A stretch of DNA of 64,000 nt from JAHBXE01 sp044222195. Lineage in GTDB: Bacteria; Planctomycetota; Phycisphaerae; Phycisphaerales; UBA1924. The position numbers and the translations under genes were made by a program. The stretch spans positions 62,001-126,000 of the forward strand of contig JBGANS010000003.1 of assembly GCA_044222195.1 (NCBI GenBank). Direction: 5' to 3'. Below the pieces are notes generated by a model. It was given only the letters and a program-made list of their open reading frames with translations, did no database searches and had not been told where the DNA came from. Positions 23,858-30,825 of the stretch are shown piece by piece; positions within the stretch are counted from its first letter, which is position 1; every line of letters begins with the position of its first letter.

Positions 23858-23897
23858 CGAAAAAACACCCCGCCGCGGCGTTGGCCGCAGCGGGGCG
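23858..23897 (-). terminator. Rho-independent terminator downstream of the 24088-24522 gene
   Basis: On the minus strand CCCCGCTGCGGC-CAAC-GCCGCGGCGGGG forms a 12-base stem with one mismatch, followed by TGTTTTTTCG. It lies about 190 bases after the stop of the upstream minus-strand gene and before the SRAP start, so it separates the two units. Confidence 0.75.
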
Positions 23898-24087
23898 TTC
23901 GCGTCGTTGCGGGCGATCTGGAGGAGAGCGTTCGCCCGCGCTACGAAGCCGGCAGTCGAAACACGTCGGCGTGTGACCGACGTACCGATACCACCGGCCT
24001 CCTCGTTACAGGTAAATGCGAAATCGGCGCGGGCCGTGCGCCATGATTCTGGGGATTTGTCCAGATTTTTCGGACCAGCCGCCGCGC

Positions 24088-24522
24088 TCAAGCCGCTTCG
24101 CGGTCTTCCTTGCGGACCGGGCGGACGGCGGCGGGGGCGTCGGCGGCTTCCTTCCAGTCCTCGGCGGCGCGGATCTTGATGGACGACTCGAGCGTCTTGC
24201 GATAGCCCAGGAGGCGGACGACTTCGAGCACATCCGTCCAGCTGGGGTAGACCTTGTTATTGGCCTTCTTGAACCCCTCGATGGCCATGACAAACAAGAA
24301 CTGTTCCTGGGTCAGCTCGCCTTCCTCGGCGGCGCGGGTGAAGTCCGAGAGCCTGCGGCCGGGGCCACGCCGACGGTCGAGGCCGGTATGGGGCTGGGCG
24401 CCCATGTCGGCCTTGCGGCGATCGGGGCCGCGTTTTTCCTCGCCGACGTGCCGGAGCTGCGGGGCCTGATCGGAAGCCGCATCGTGGGACTTGTGCTGGT
24501 TATCGCGCAGGGGATTGGACAT
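24088..24522 (-). CDS. Conserved hypothetical cytoplasmic protein
   Basis: 144 residues. The N-terminal third is polar and basic, with repeats of D-R-R (GPDRRKADMG, GLDRRRGPGRRLSDF). It is followed by a compact helical region, AAEEGELTQEQFLFVMAIEG and SWTDVLEVVRLLGYRK. I recall similar hypothetical proteins in planctomycetes but no function. The C-terminus is charged (VRPVRKEDREAA). No signal peptide or membrane segment is present. It ends at a terminator about 190 bases downstream. Confidence 0.65.
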   Translation of the reverse strand: MSNPLRDNQHKSHDAASDQAPQLRHVGEEKRGPDRRKADMGAQPHTGLDRRRGPGRRLSDFTRAAEEGELTQEQFLFVMAIEGFKKANNKVYPSWTDVLEVVRLLGYRKTLESSIKIRAAEDWKEAADAPAAVRPVRKEDREAA

Positions 24523-24565
24523 GTGGCCGGCCTCCGGAGCGAGCGACCGGCATCACGACGTGACG

Positions 24566-24805
24566 CTAGAGGTCCTCATCGTCGTCATCGTCAAACTCTT
24601 CTTCGCCCTCTAGTTCCTCTTCATCTTCGAGGAACTCGTCGTCGTCCTCGCCGAACTCATCGTCCTCTTCGAACCCCTCATCCCCCCCGAACTCGCCGCC
24701 CTCCTCATCCTCATCTTCGTCGTACATGACAAACTCGGACTCGGGCAGCCGCCACGCCTGACGATCCCCGCCTTCCTGACGTGCCTTGTTCAGATCCACC
24801 ACCAT
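24566..24805 (-). CDS. Small, extremely acidic protein
   Basis: 79 residues from ATG 24805. After a mixed start (MVVDLNKARQEGGDRQAWRL, then PESEFVMYD), the remaining 50 residues are almost entirely Asp, Glu, Gly and Phe, with blocks such as FEEDDEFGEDDDEFLEDEEE. Such tails are seen in histone-like, ribosome-associated and nucleic-acid-mimic proteins, but none is identifiable here. It lies 43 bases upstream of the gene at 24088-24522 on the same strand and may share its transcript. The reading frame is open far upstream, so the start is a choice. Confidence 0.5.
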   Translation of the reverse strand: MVVDLNKARQEGGDRQAWRLPESEFVMYDEDEDEEGGEFGGDEGFEEDDEFGEDDDEFLEDEEELEGEEEFDDDDDEDL

Positions 24806-25042
24806 GACTTCGTTCCCTTTCAAGCCGCCTCGACCCACCGGTCCAAGCGCCGACACACTACTGTCCGCCGCGCCGCTGTCAAACCCCATTTGGCCCCTTC
24901 CCCAGATTTTTTCGAGGGGGGCCCAATCACCCATGCGGGTGAAAACAGCCGGGCGTGCCGCGCGGGTACACTCCCGGCCGTTCGGCCCGATCCTTGACCC
25001 AACCGGCGGCTCGGTCAACCGCCCGGAGCATCCCGTTCGACC

Positions 25043-25588
25043 ATGCCCATTCCCACCGCTCCGAGCGCCCAGCCCATTCCGGCCATTTCGACCGCACCGG
25101 TCCGTTATGGGCCGGACCAGTTTGACCCCGTGGCCATGGTTCTGGCCTGGGTCCTGCCGGGGCTGGGGCACTGGTACCTCGGGGAGAAGCAGCGGGCGAG
25201 GCTGATCGCGGCGGGCATTCTCGGTTTGTTTGTCGGGGGCATCCTGATCGGGGGGATCAACGCGGTTGATCGCAAAGAAGACACCATCTGGTTCGTGGGC
25301 CAGGCGATCGTCGGGCCCGCGGCCTTTGGCGTGGACTATGTCCATCAGAACTACTTGAAGGTCAAGGCCAAGGACCCGGTGACGGGGAAAGAGTCCGTGC
25401 GGTCGGCGCGGCCGGATGAGGTTCGCGGTCCGGATGGCTGGCCGGTGCAGGCTCAGCCCGGGCAGTTGCCGCCCAGCTCGGTGTCGCTGGGGCGGATGAA
25501 CGAACTGGGGACTTTGTTTTCGACGATCGCGGGGATGTTGAACCTGCTCGTGATCATCGACGCGGCGATGCATGGGAAGAGGAAGTGA
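25043..25588 (+). CDS. Small membrane protein, DUF6677-like
   Basis: 181 residues. A Pro/Ala-rich N-terminus is followed by AMVLAWVLPGLGHWYLGEKQ, a motif of small membrane proteins found in planctomycetes (possibly the DUF6677 family, from memory). Three hydrophobic spans are visible: AWVLPGLGHWYL, LIAAGILGLFVGGILIGGIN, and GTLFSTIAGMLNLLVIIDAA near the C-terminus. No enzymatic motif is present. The stop codon lies at the first unit of a tandem repeat, after which another membrane protein follows. Confidence 0.65.
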   Translation: MPIPTAPSAQPIPAISTAPVRYGPDQFDPVAMVLAWVLPGLGHWYLGEKQRARLIAAGILGLFVGGILIGGINAVDRKEDTIWFVGQAIVGPAAFGVDYVHQNYLKVKAKDPVTGKESVRSARPDEVRGPDGWPVQAQPGQLPPSSVSLGRMNELGTLFSTIAGMLNLLVIIDAAMHGKRK

Positions 25589-25663
25589 CGGAGGGACGGA
25601 GGGACGGAGGGACGGAGGGACGGAGGGACGGAGGGACGGAGGGACGGAGGGACGGAGGGACGG
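25588..25663. repeat. Tandem repeat of ACGGAGGG, about 9.5 copies
   Basis: Uninterrupted 8-base units (ACGGAGGG) run from the last base of the upstream stop codon to 25663. The reverse-complement form recurs at 28397-28458 and related degenerate units occur at 14766-14808 and 25994-26182. There are no spacers between units, so it is a simple tandem repeat. Confidence 0.9.
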
Positions 25664-25697
25664 AACTGGATTGTTGGCGGGTTTTGAGATCAAACGA

Positions 25698-25985
25698 ATG
25701 AGCATCCTGACGAACATGATGGCGGTGGGGGGGATGGGGCACGTGCTCGCGTGGCGGCCGTTTCTGGACCCGCTGGACCTTCATCCTTATTGGTGGGCGT
25801 TTCTGGTTCCGCTGTCGTTTCTGATCTCGATGACGTACCGGGCGGTCCGCATGCGCGACCTGCACGGGTACTGGCGCGGCGTGGCGGTCATGACGGTCCA
25901 GATCATCCTCGCGATGATCGCTCTGGGCGCGGCGTCGTTTCTCTTCGTCGAATACCTGATCCCGATGCTGGCGCCGGTGAGGTGA
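25698..25985 (+). CDS. Small membrane protein
   Basis: 95 residues from ATG 25698 (MSILTNMMAVGGMGHVLAWR). Hydrophobic spans are visible at WWAFLVPLSFLISMTYRAV and VAVMTVQIILAMIALGAASF, separated by a short basic loop (RMRDLHGYWRG). The family and function are unknown. An in-frame upstream start would translate the ACGGAGGG repeat as Gly/Arg/Asp units, so it is not used. It is probably in an operon with the preceding membrane protein. Confidence 0.6.
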   Translation: MSILTNMMAVGGMGHVLAWRPFLDPLDLHPYWWAFLVPLSFLISMTYRAVRMRDLHGYWRGVAVMTVQIILAMIALGAASFLFVEYLIPMLAPVR

Positions 25986-25993
25986 GGTCGGGC

Positions 25994-26182
25994 AGGGACG
26001 CAGTAACGCAGTAACGCAGTAACGCAGGGACGGAGTGACGGAGTGGGGAGAGGCCCGCGGCGCTCCGGTCATTGTACTTGAAGGCCGGCCGAAGTTGCCC
26101 AGACTGCCGTTTCCGGCCGCTTGCGCTTCCTCTTCACTTCCTGACTCCGTCACTGCGTTTCTGCGTCACTCCGTTACTGCCC
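25994..26182. repeat. Inverted pair of CAGTAACG/ACGGAGTG repeats upstream of coaD
   Basis: The left block (about 25994-26045, units such as GCAGTAACGCAGTAACGCAG then ACGGAGTGACGGAGTG) and the right block (about 26142-26182, GACTCCGTCACTGCG... to ...CCGTTACTGCCC) are inverted relatives about 95 bases apart. The doublet fills the spacer before coaD. Confidence 0.6.
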
Positions 26183-26195
26183 TTACACTTTCCCC

Positions 26196-26768
26196 GTGCC
26201 CATCCCCCTCCACCGCATCGTCTTCCCGGGCTCGTTTGACCCTATCACGTACGGGCACCTCGATGTCATCCGGCGCGGGCGGCGGCTCTTTGATGAACTC
26301 ATCGTGGCCGTGGGGCGCAATCCCGGCAAGGACTCGCTTTTCACTCCTGACGAGCGGGTCGAGATGGTCGAGGTGTTGACGAAGGAGCTGGTTGCCGACG
26401 AGCCCGACGCCGCGCCGGTGAAGGTGCAGTCGTTCTCCGGCCTCACGGTGGACTTCGCCCGCTCGGTCAAAGCGACAGCCCTGCTCCGCGGCGTGCGGAA
26501 CCTCTCCGACCTGCAGTACGAGGTCCAGCAGGCCCTGACCAACCGCGAAGTGGCGGATCTTGAGACGGCGTTCGTCGTCGCGGGTCAGACCTTCGCGTAC
26601 ACCTCATCGTCGCTCATCAAACAAATCACCGCTATGGGGAAGGACCTGACGGCGCTGGCCGCGATGGTGCCGCCGCTGGTTGTTGAGAGGCTCAAGGCGA
26701 AGAAGGATTCGCGGCACCCGCTTTTGGAGAGGCTGAAGGCGGATGTGGATCCGGGGGCGGAGGGGTAG
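26196..26768 (+). CDS. coaD: Pantetheine-phosphate adenylyltransferase
   Basis: 190 residues from GTG 26196, slightly longer than the usual 160 owing to a C-terminal extension (RLKAKKDSRHPLLERLKADV). The enzyme makes dephospho-CoA from 4'-phosphopantetheine and ATP in CoA synthesis. Diagnostic motifs are PGSFDPITYGHLDVI near the start (containing T/H-x-G-H), FSGLTVDFA, LLRGVRNLSDLQYE and YTSSSLIKQI in place of the common SSS/T-x-V/I-R. No ATG is suitably placed upstream. It sits directly after a repeat doublet, with no visible operon partners. Confidence 0.95.
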   Translation: MPIPLHRIVFPGSFDPITYGHLDVIRRGRRLFDELIVAVGRNPGKDSLFTPDERVEMVEVLTKELVADEPDAAPVKVQSFSGLTVDFARSVKATALLRGVRNLSDLQYEVQQALTNREVADLETAFVVAGQTFAYTSSSLIKQITAMGKDLTALAAMVPPLVVERLKAKKDSRHPLLERLKADVDPGAEG

Positions 26769-26863
26769 GGATTCGCGTCGCGAGGAGCAAGGGGCGAATC
26801 GGGCTGCTTCCATGTCGCGAGAATCCGCAACGAGCGACACCGTCCGCACGCGATTCGGTAACT

Positions 26864-27003
26864 CGACCCTGAGTGGGTCGTCGTGGCGCATGTGACCCAC
26901 GAGGACCCTTTCAGGGTCCAGAGTTTGTGGAGCATCGATGCCGGGGGTGGCGATCGAAGACTCGCTCCACACCCCGGCTATTGACGGTCGAGGCCTTCGG
27001 CCT
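26864..27003. other. Gene-free stretch with four successive hairpins
   Basis: The 419 bases between coaD and the next gene hold no convincing gene. Four inverted repeats lie close together: CGACCC-TGAGT-GGGTCG (26864-26880), GGACCCT-TTC-AGGGTCC (26903-26919), an imperfect stem between CCGGGGGTGG and CTCCACACCCCGG (26941-26977), and AGGCC-TTC-GGCCT (26991-27003). The arrangement resembles a decorated intergenic repeat or a structured RNA. No tRNA features are seen. Confidence 0.4.
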
Positions 27004-27187
27004 GTAAGGAGATGGGCGCCAGGTGTGAAGCAGATGAGCCGTGACATGAGCCAGGTTGGCCTCTGGCACGAAACAGGTTGGCTCGAGGCGCGCCTGTGTG
27101 ACGTGAAACGGATCGCCTGGTGATGCGAATCGGCGCGGGGCCCGACGCTGGTTCAGACCCGTGGGCCGATCTCTTCTACCATCACAC

Positions 27188-28384
27188 GTGAATCCTCGAT
27201 CCGGCGTCTCCAAGGCCTCGCTCGCGGCTTGTCTCGCGGCGATTCTTCTCCACATCGACGTCGCTCGCGCCCAGGTCCACGAAGCCCCCGCCGCGACGAG
27301 GCAAGTCGAGTGCAAGTCGCCCGACGGTGTCCAGGTGCTCGCGATCGACTCCGACAAGTCCACGATGGCCCTCCGCACAGGTGACGTCGCACGATGGACG
27401 GCCGCGCTGGACTCCAAGGCGCTGACATGGCCCCGATACTGGGTCAGCAACCGCGGCTGGGTCGTGGTGGCAAGCGGGCTCGACACCATAAACGTTTACG
27501 AACCGGAGAAGGGCGCGCAGGTCTGGTCCCTCTCCCTTCTCAACGAGTTCACGCGGCACGGGTGGTCGAAGTACGTGCACAGGGACAAGGACCGTCCTCC
27601 GCAGTGGGAGGAGCACGCGCTCTGGGCCTTCCGCGAGGTCCACGGCGCGCACTGCTTTGTCGTCCGGCCGTGGTGGGGGGATCGGATCATCATCGACCTC
27701 CAGGGCAAGCGGCTCCTGGATGACGCCGATGAAGCGCGAGAGGAAATCGTCAAGCAGGAGTCGGAGTGGGTTCTCGCGACGCTCCGCGAGGCCGCGGCCA
27801 AGCCGTGCCCTGAAGAAAAGTCGCACAACGGCTGGGAGTTGGTGCACCAGGCCCGCATGGCGGCCCACCTCGCGGGGCAGCTCAAGGTCGAGGGCGCGGC
27901 GGAGTTTCTGCAGATCCTGGAGAAGTGGGACTTCAAGGAGAAGTTCACAGGTCCTGCGAACAGCGTGGCAGAGGGCGGAAAGCTGAACCCCTTGCGCTAT
28001 CGCGTCAACACCCTTCGCCAGGCGACGCAGTTGTCGTTGCGGCGTCTGGGAACGCCGCCGGTTGAGGGTGCACCGATTTCGTTCGAGGTGTTTCAGCCCG
28101 ATCGCCAGGGCGAGGACCGCCTGGAGCGGATCGTCTTTGCTCGCCCGGATCTGCCGCGGCCTGCGGGTGCCAAGTCTGTGCGCGTCGGCATGACGCCGCA
28201 GGACGTCGGCAAGCTCCTGGGCGGGCCGGACGGAGTTGTGGACGGTGCGTGGGAGTTTGACATCGAGGAAGGCGGGGCAAAGACGTTTCGGGTGACATGG
28301 AAGGACGCGAAGGTATCCAAGGTCGAGCGAATCCCGCCGCGCTGGCACGCGGGCACGGCGCGCGACGAAGAGTTCCTGTACTAG
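27188..28384 (+). CDS. Hypothetical secreted protein
   Basis: 398 residues from GTG 27188. The N-terminus MNPRSGVSKASLAACLAAIL through VARA reads as a signal peptide. The middle has alternating strands (WVVVASGLDTINVYEPEKGA, HCFVVRPWWGDRIIIDLQGK), which could form a beta-propeller-like fold. It is followed by a helical stretch (EEIVKQESEWVLATLREAAA) and a C-terminal strand-rich part with VGMTPQDVGKLLGGPDGVVD, which resembles SmpA/BamE-like small domains where a GMT..V..LLG..D motif is common. This last similarity is tentative. No enzyme motif is visible, and no operon partners are evident. Confidence 0.6.
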   Translation: MNPRSGVSKASLAACLAAILLHIDVARAQVHEAPAATRQVECKSPDGVQVLAIDSDKSTMALRTGDVARWTAALDSKALTWPRYWVSNRGWVVVASGLDTINVYEPEKGAQVWSLSLLNEFTRHGWSKYVHRDKDRPPQWEEHALWAFREVHGAHCFVVRPWWGDRIIIDLQGKRLLDDADEAREEIVKQESEWVLATLREAAAKPCPEEKSHNGWELVHQARMAAHLAGQLKVEGAAEFLQILEKWDFKEKFTGPANSVAEGGKLNPLRYRVNTLRQATQLSLRRLGTPPVEGAPISFEVFQPDRQGEDRLERIVFARPDLPRPAGAKSVRVGMTPQDVGKLLGGPDGVVDGAWEFDIEEGGAKTFRVTWKDAKVSKVERIPPRWHAGTARDEEFLY

Positions 28385-28396
28385 CTCATACAGTCT

Positions 28397-28458
28397 TCCT
28401 CCGTCCCTCCGTCCCTCCGTCCCTCCGTCCCTCCGTCCCTCCGTCCCTCCGTCCCTCC
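28397..28458. repeat. Tandem repeat of CCTCCGTC, about 7.5 copies
   Basis: Perfect 8-base units (CCTCCGTC) fill the spacer between two genes. They are the reverse complement of the ACGGAGGG repeat at 25588-25663. No unique spacers are present. Confidence 0.9.
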
Positions 28459-28474
28459 TCATCTACCATCCCCC

Positions 28475-29167
28475 ATGGACCTCCGCGTCATCTCCATCGG
28501 CGCCCTCTCCGCCCACCCGCTCCGCGGCGAGAAGCAGGCGGTTCGCGCCGGGCATTCCACAACTTCGCTGATCCAGGCGGGCAAGAGGAAGATCCTGGTC
28601 GATCCGGGGCTGCCTGATCAGGCCGTGGTTGCGCGGCTGGATGAACGGGCGGGTTTGAAGCCGCGGGACATCACGCACGTGTTCCTGACGAGCTTCAACC
28701 CGGAGACGCGGCGCGGGCTGCTGGCGTTCGATTCGGCGACGTGGTGGATCGGGCAGACGGAGCGGGAGGTGATCGGCGCGGCGCTGGTCGCGAAAGTGCA
28801 GGAGGCCGCGGAAGAGGGTGATGAACAGATGCAGAAGGTGATGGAGCAGGACATCGCGATCCTGCGGCGGTGCGAAGCGGTGCCGGATCACATCGCGGAC
28901 GACAAGGGTGACCGGGTGGACCTGTTTCCCCTTCCGGGGGTGACGCCGGGGCTGTGCGGGCTGGTGTTCGCGACGGCGCGGTTCACGACGCTGATCTGCG
29001 GCGATGCGGTCCCGACGCTGGAGCACCTGGAAGAGGGCAAGGTGCTGCCGCACGCGGCGGATGTGGACAAGGCAAGGGAGAGCTTTGGCGAGGCGATCGA
29101 GATCGCGGACATGCTGATATTGGGGCGGGACAATGTGGTGGTGAATCCGACGAAGAGGCCGTTCTAG
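28475..29167 (+). CDS. Metallo-beta-lactamase-fold protein lacking metal ligands
   Basis: 230 residues. The fold is suggested by HSTTSLIQAGKRKILVDPGL, the strand and Asp that open MBL hydrolases, then DITHVFLTSFNPETRRG, where active members have HxHxDH (THxHxDHxxG). The later VTPGLCGLVF and LICGDAVPTLEH match the strands that normally carry the remaining His and bridging Asp. Only the Asp is kept. The protein is therefore probably not a binuclear zinc hydrolase. It could be a regulator or use a different site. An ACGGAGGG-type repeat precedes it and a REPIN-like pair follows. Confidence 0.65.
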   Translation: MDLRVISIGALSAHPLRGEKQAVRAGHSTTSLIQAGKRKILVDPGLPDQAVVARLDERAGLKPRDITHVFLTSFNPETRRGLLAFDSATWWIGQTEREVIGAALVAKVQEAAEEGDEQMQKVMEQDIAILRRCEAVPDHIADDKGDRVDLFPLPGVTPGLCGLVFATARFTTLICGDAVPTLEHLEEGKVLPHAADVDKARESFGEAIEIADMLILGRDNVVVNPTKRPF

Positions 29168-29176
29168 TACAGCCAT

Positions 29177-29307
29177 CGGAACCGCGACCGTGAGGGAGCG
29201 GAACGGTGCGACTTCTCGCGCGGTCGACTGCGCATCCGACGCACCTGGCTGTCTGTGCGGACCACCGAACGTCGGGCGTGTCAGCTCCCTCCCAATCGCG
29301 GTTCCGA
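29177..29307. repeat. REPIN-like inverted pair, CGGAACCGCGACCGT family, copy 2
   Basis: The left arm 29177-29201 (CGGAACCGCGACCGTGAGGG...) is identical to the left arm at 2612-2636. The right arm, about 29282-29307 (AGCTCCCTCCCAATCGCGGT...), is an inverted copy with several changes. About 80 bases lie between them. It fills the spacer before the Clp_N-HIT gene. Confidence 0.7.
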
Positions 29308-29335
29308 TCACGTCGGGCCCATACGATTTGATCGA

Positions 29336-30256
29336 ATGTTCGATCGCTTCACCGACCGCGCCCGCAAGGTCCTGGCCCTCGCCAACCAGGAAGCCCTGCG
29401 CTTCAACCATGAGCTCCTCGATACCGAGCACATCTTGCTTGGGCTTGTCAGAGAGGGCTCCGGCGTTGGGGCGCAGGTGCTGAAGAATCTTGAAGTCGAC
29501 TTGCGGAGGGTGCGACTCAGCGTCGAAAGGCTCATCGTGGCGGGGCGGGAAGAGGTGCCAATGGGCAAACTGCCTCAGGCTCCCCGGGCCAAGGAGGTCA
29601 TTGAGTTTGCGATCGATGAGGCCAAGGGACTTCATCACAACTACGTCGGGACTGAACACATTCTGCTGGGTTTGTTGCGCGAGCGCAGTGGCGTAGCCAC
29701 CCAGGTTCTGGGTGACTTCGGCCTCGATCTCATCGCGGCAAGACGTGAAACACTCATTGTTTTGGGCGCTAAGGAAGGGAGGATGCCAGGCCGACCTCCG
29801 CGGCAGCTCCTTGCCGCTTGCCCTTTGTGCGAGAGCGTTGTCAGGGCCGCGTCCAACCCCGCTCTTATCGCATGCCTGGATGAAACGGTCGTCCTGCTGG
29901 GCGACAACCAGGGCCCGCGCGGCTGGTGCGTGCTGGTGCTCAGGCATCATCTCGAACACATGGCCCAGCTGACAACGCACGAACAGTTGAATGTCTGGCG
30001 CGAAGTAGACCGAGTGGCCGCCGCCATCCGCTCCGTCTTCCCCAGCACCGGCAAGTCCGGCGGCCCGCCCCGCATCAACTATGAATGTCTCGGCAACCTC
30101 GTGCCGCACATCCACTGGCACATCATTCCGCGGCACGCGGACGACCCGGAACCGACCAAGGCCGTCTGGGGATGGCCGGAGGCTCAGCTCCGAGGGAGCA
30201 TGACGGCGGCGGAACGGGTGGAACTGATTGCGAAGCTGAGGCCGGCGCTGGCGTGA
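29336..30256 (+). CDS. Fusion of ClpC-type N-terminal domain and HIT-family hydrolase domain
   Basis: 306 residues from ATG 29336. Residues 1-140 hold two Clp_N repeats: FTDRARKVLALANQEA, LLDTEHILLGLVREGSGVGA and then HNYVGTEHILLGLLRERSGV. They match the substrate- and adaptor-binding domain of ClpC/ClpA, but no AAA+ module follows. From about residue 160 a HIT domain follows: ACPLCESV at the start and the triad motif HIHWHIIPRH (His-x-His-x-His) near residue 265. HIT enzymes hydrolyse or transfer nucleoside phosphates such as Ap4A, AMP-lysine or GDP-mannose-like compounds. No frameshift separates the two parts. The gene converges on the DinB-like gene with a 4-base gap. Confidence 0.85.
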   Translation: MFDRFTDRARKVLALANQEALRFNHELLDTEHILLGLVREGSGVGAQVLKNLEVDLRRVRLSVERLIVAGREEVPMGKLPQAPRAKEVIEFAIDEAKGLHHNYVGTEHILLGLLRERSGVATQVLGDFGLDLIAARRETLIVLGAKEGRMPGRPPRQLLAACPLCESVVRAASNPALIACLDETVVLLGDNQGPRGWCVLVLRHHLEHMAQLTTHEQLNVWREVDRVAAAIRSVFPSTGKSGGPPRINYECLGNLVPHIHWHIIPRHADDPEPTKAVWGWPEAQLRGSMTAAERVELIAKLRPALA

Positions 30257-30260
30257 GACA

Positions 30261-30773
30261 TCAGCGGAACTTCTTCGCGAGCTCCGTCATTCGCGCCAGG
30301 TGATAGTCATCGTGCAGGCAGACGAACGTCACGGCGTCCACCAGCCGCATCTTCTGCCTGAGGCGCGGGTGTTCAGATACGCGGGCGAAGTCCGAATCTT
30401 TCAACGCATCGAGTGTCGCGGCCTGCGATTCGCGTTCGAGCCGGAAGGCTCGCAGCAGTTCGCCGAGATCGCGCTGGTTGTACCTGGCCACGTGCGTGGC
30501 TTTGTTGGTGACGTCCGCCGCGCGGAGCAGGGGCTTGTCCGCCAGGTAGTCTTCGATGCGCCCGCCGAAGACTTTCTCGAGTTCGAGGAGGTGGCCGATG
30601 TTTTCCTGGATGGACCATCCGCCGTCGGTTGCAGTCAAGGTGCGCGGCGAGAGTCCGCGGACTTTGTCCTCGATGCGGGCGGGTGTGCCGCGAAAGCGTT
30701 CGACCACGTCGGGCCAGGTTTCGACGGGGAAGTCGAACGCGAACGAGCGGTCGAACCAGGGGAGCTTGGGCAC
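30261..30773 (-). CDS. DinB-like four-helix protein
   Basis: 170 residues. The four-helix pattern and the spaced histidines (SIQENIGHLLELEKVFGGRI, VCLHDDYHLARMTELAKKFR) fit the DinB/YfiT superfamily, metal-dependent proteins that include bacillithiol or glutathione S-transferases and DNA-damage-inducible DinB. One His lies in helix 2 and two (HDDYH) in the last helix, the expected metal triad. The exact reaction is not predictable. It is divergent from the phospholipid operon with 52 bases between starts. Confidence 0.8.
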   Translation of the reverse strand: MPKLPWFDRSFAFDFPVETWPDVVERFRGTPARIEDKVRGLSPRTLTATDGGWSIQENIGHLLELEKVFGGRIEDYLADKPLLRAADVTNKATHVARYNQRDLGELLRAFRLERESQAATLDALKDSDFARVSEHPRLRQKMRLVDAVTFVCLHDDYHLARMTELAKKFR

Positions 30774-30825
30774 GGGGCACCTCGATCGATCCTATGTCCC
30801 GGGCCGCCAAAGGCTGAGCGAAACG

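Noticed and set aside
24806..25717. Extension of the acidic protein frame through the tandem repeat region on the minus strand
   Set aside because: The extension is only repeat translation (SVPPSLRP units) and antisense of a membrane-protein gene.
26769..27187. A tRNA or other standard RNA gene in the gene-free stretch after coaD
   Set aside because: No cloverleaf, T-loop or CCA end was found; only short hairpins are present.
25588..28458. Tandem repeats at 25588-25663 and 28397-28458 as possible CRISPR arrays
   Set aside because: The units are 8 bases long and run together with no unique spacers, and no cas-like genes are near.
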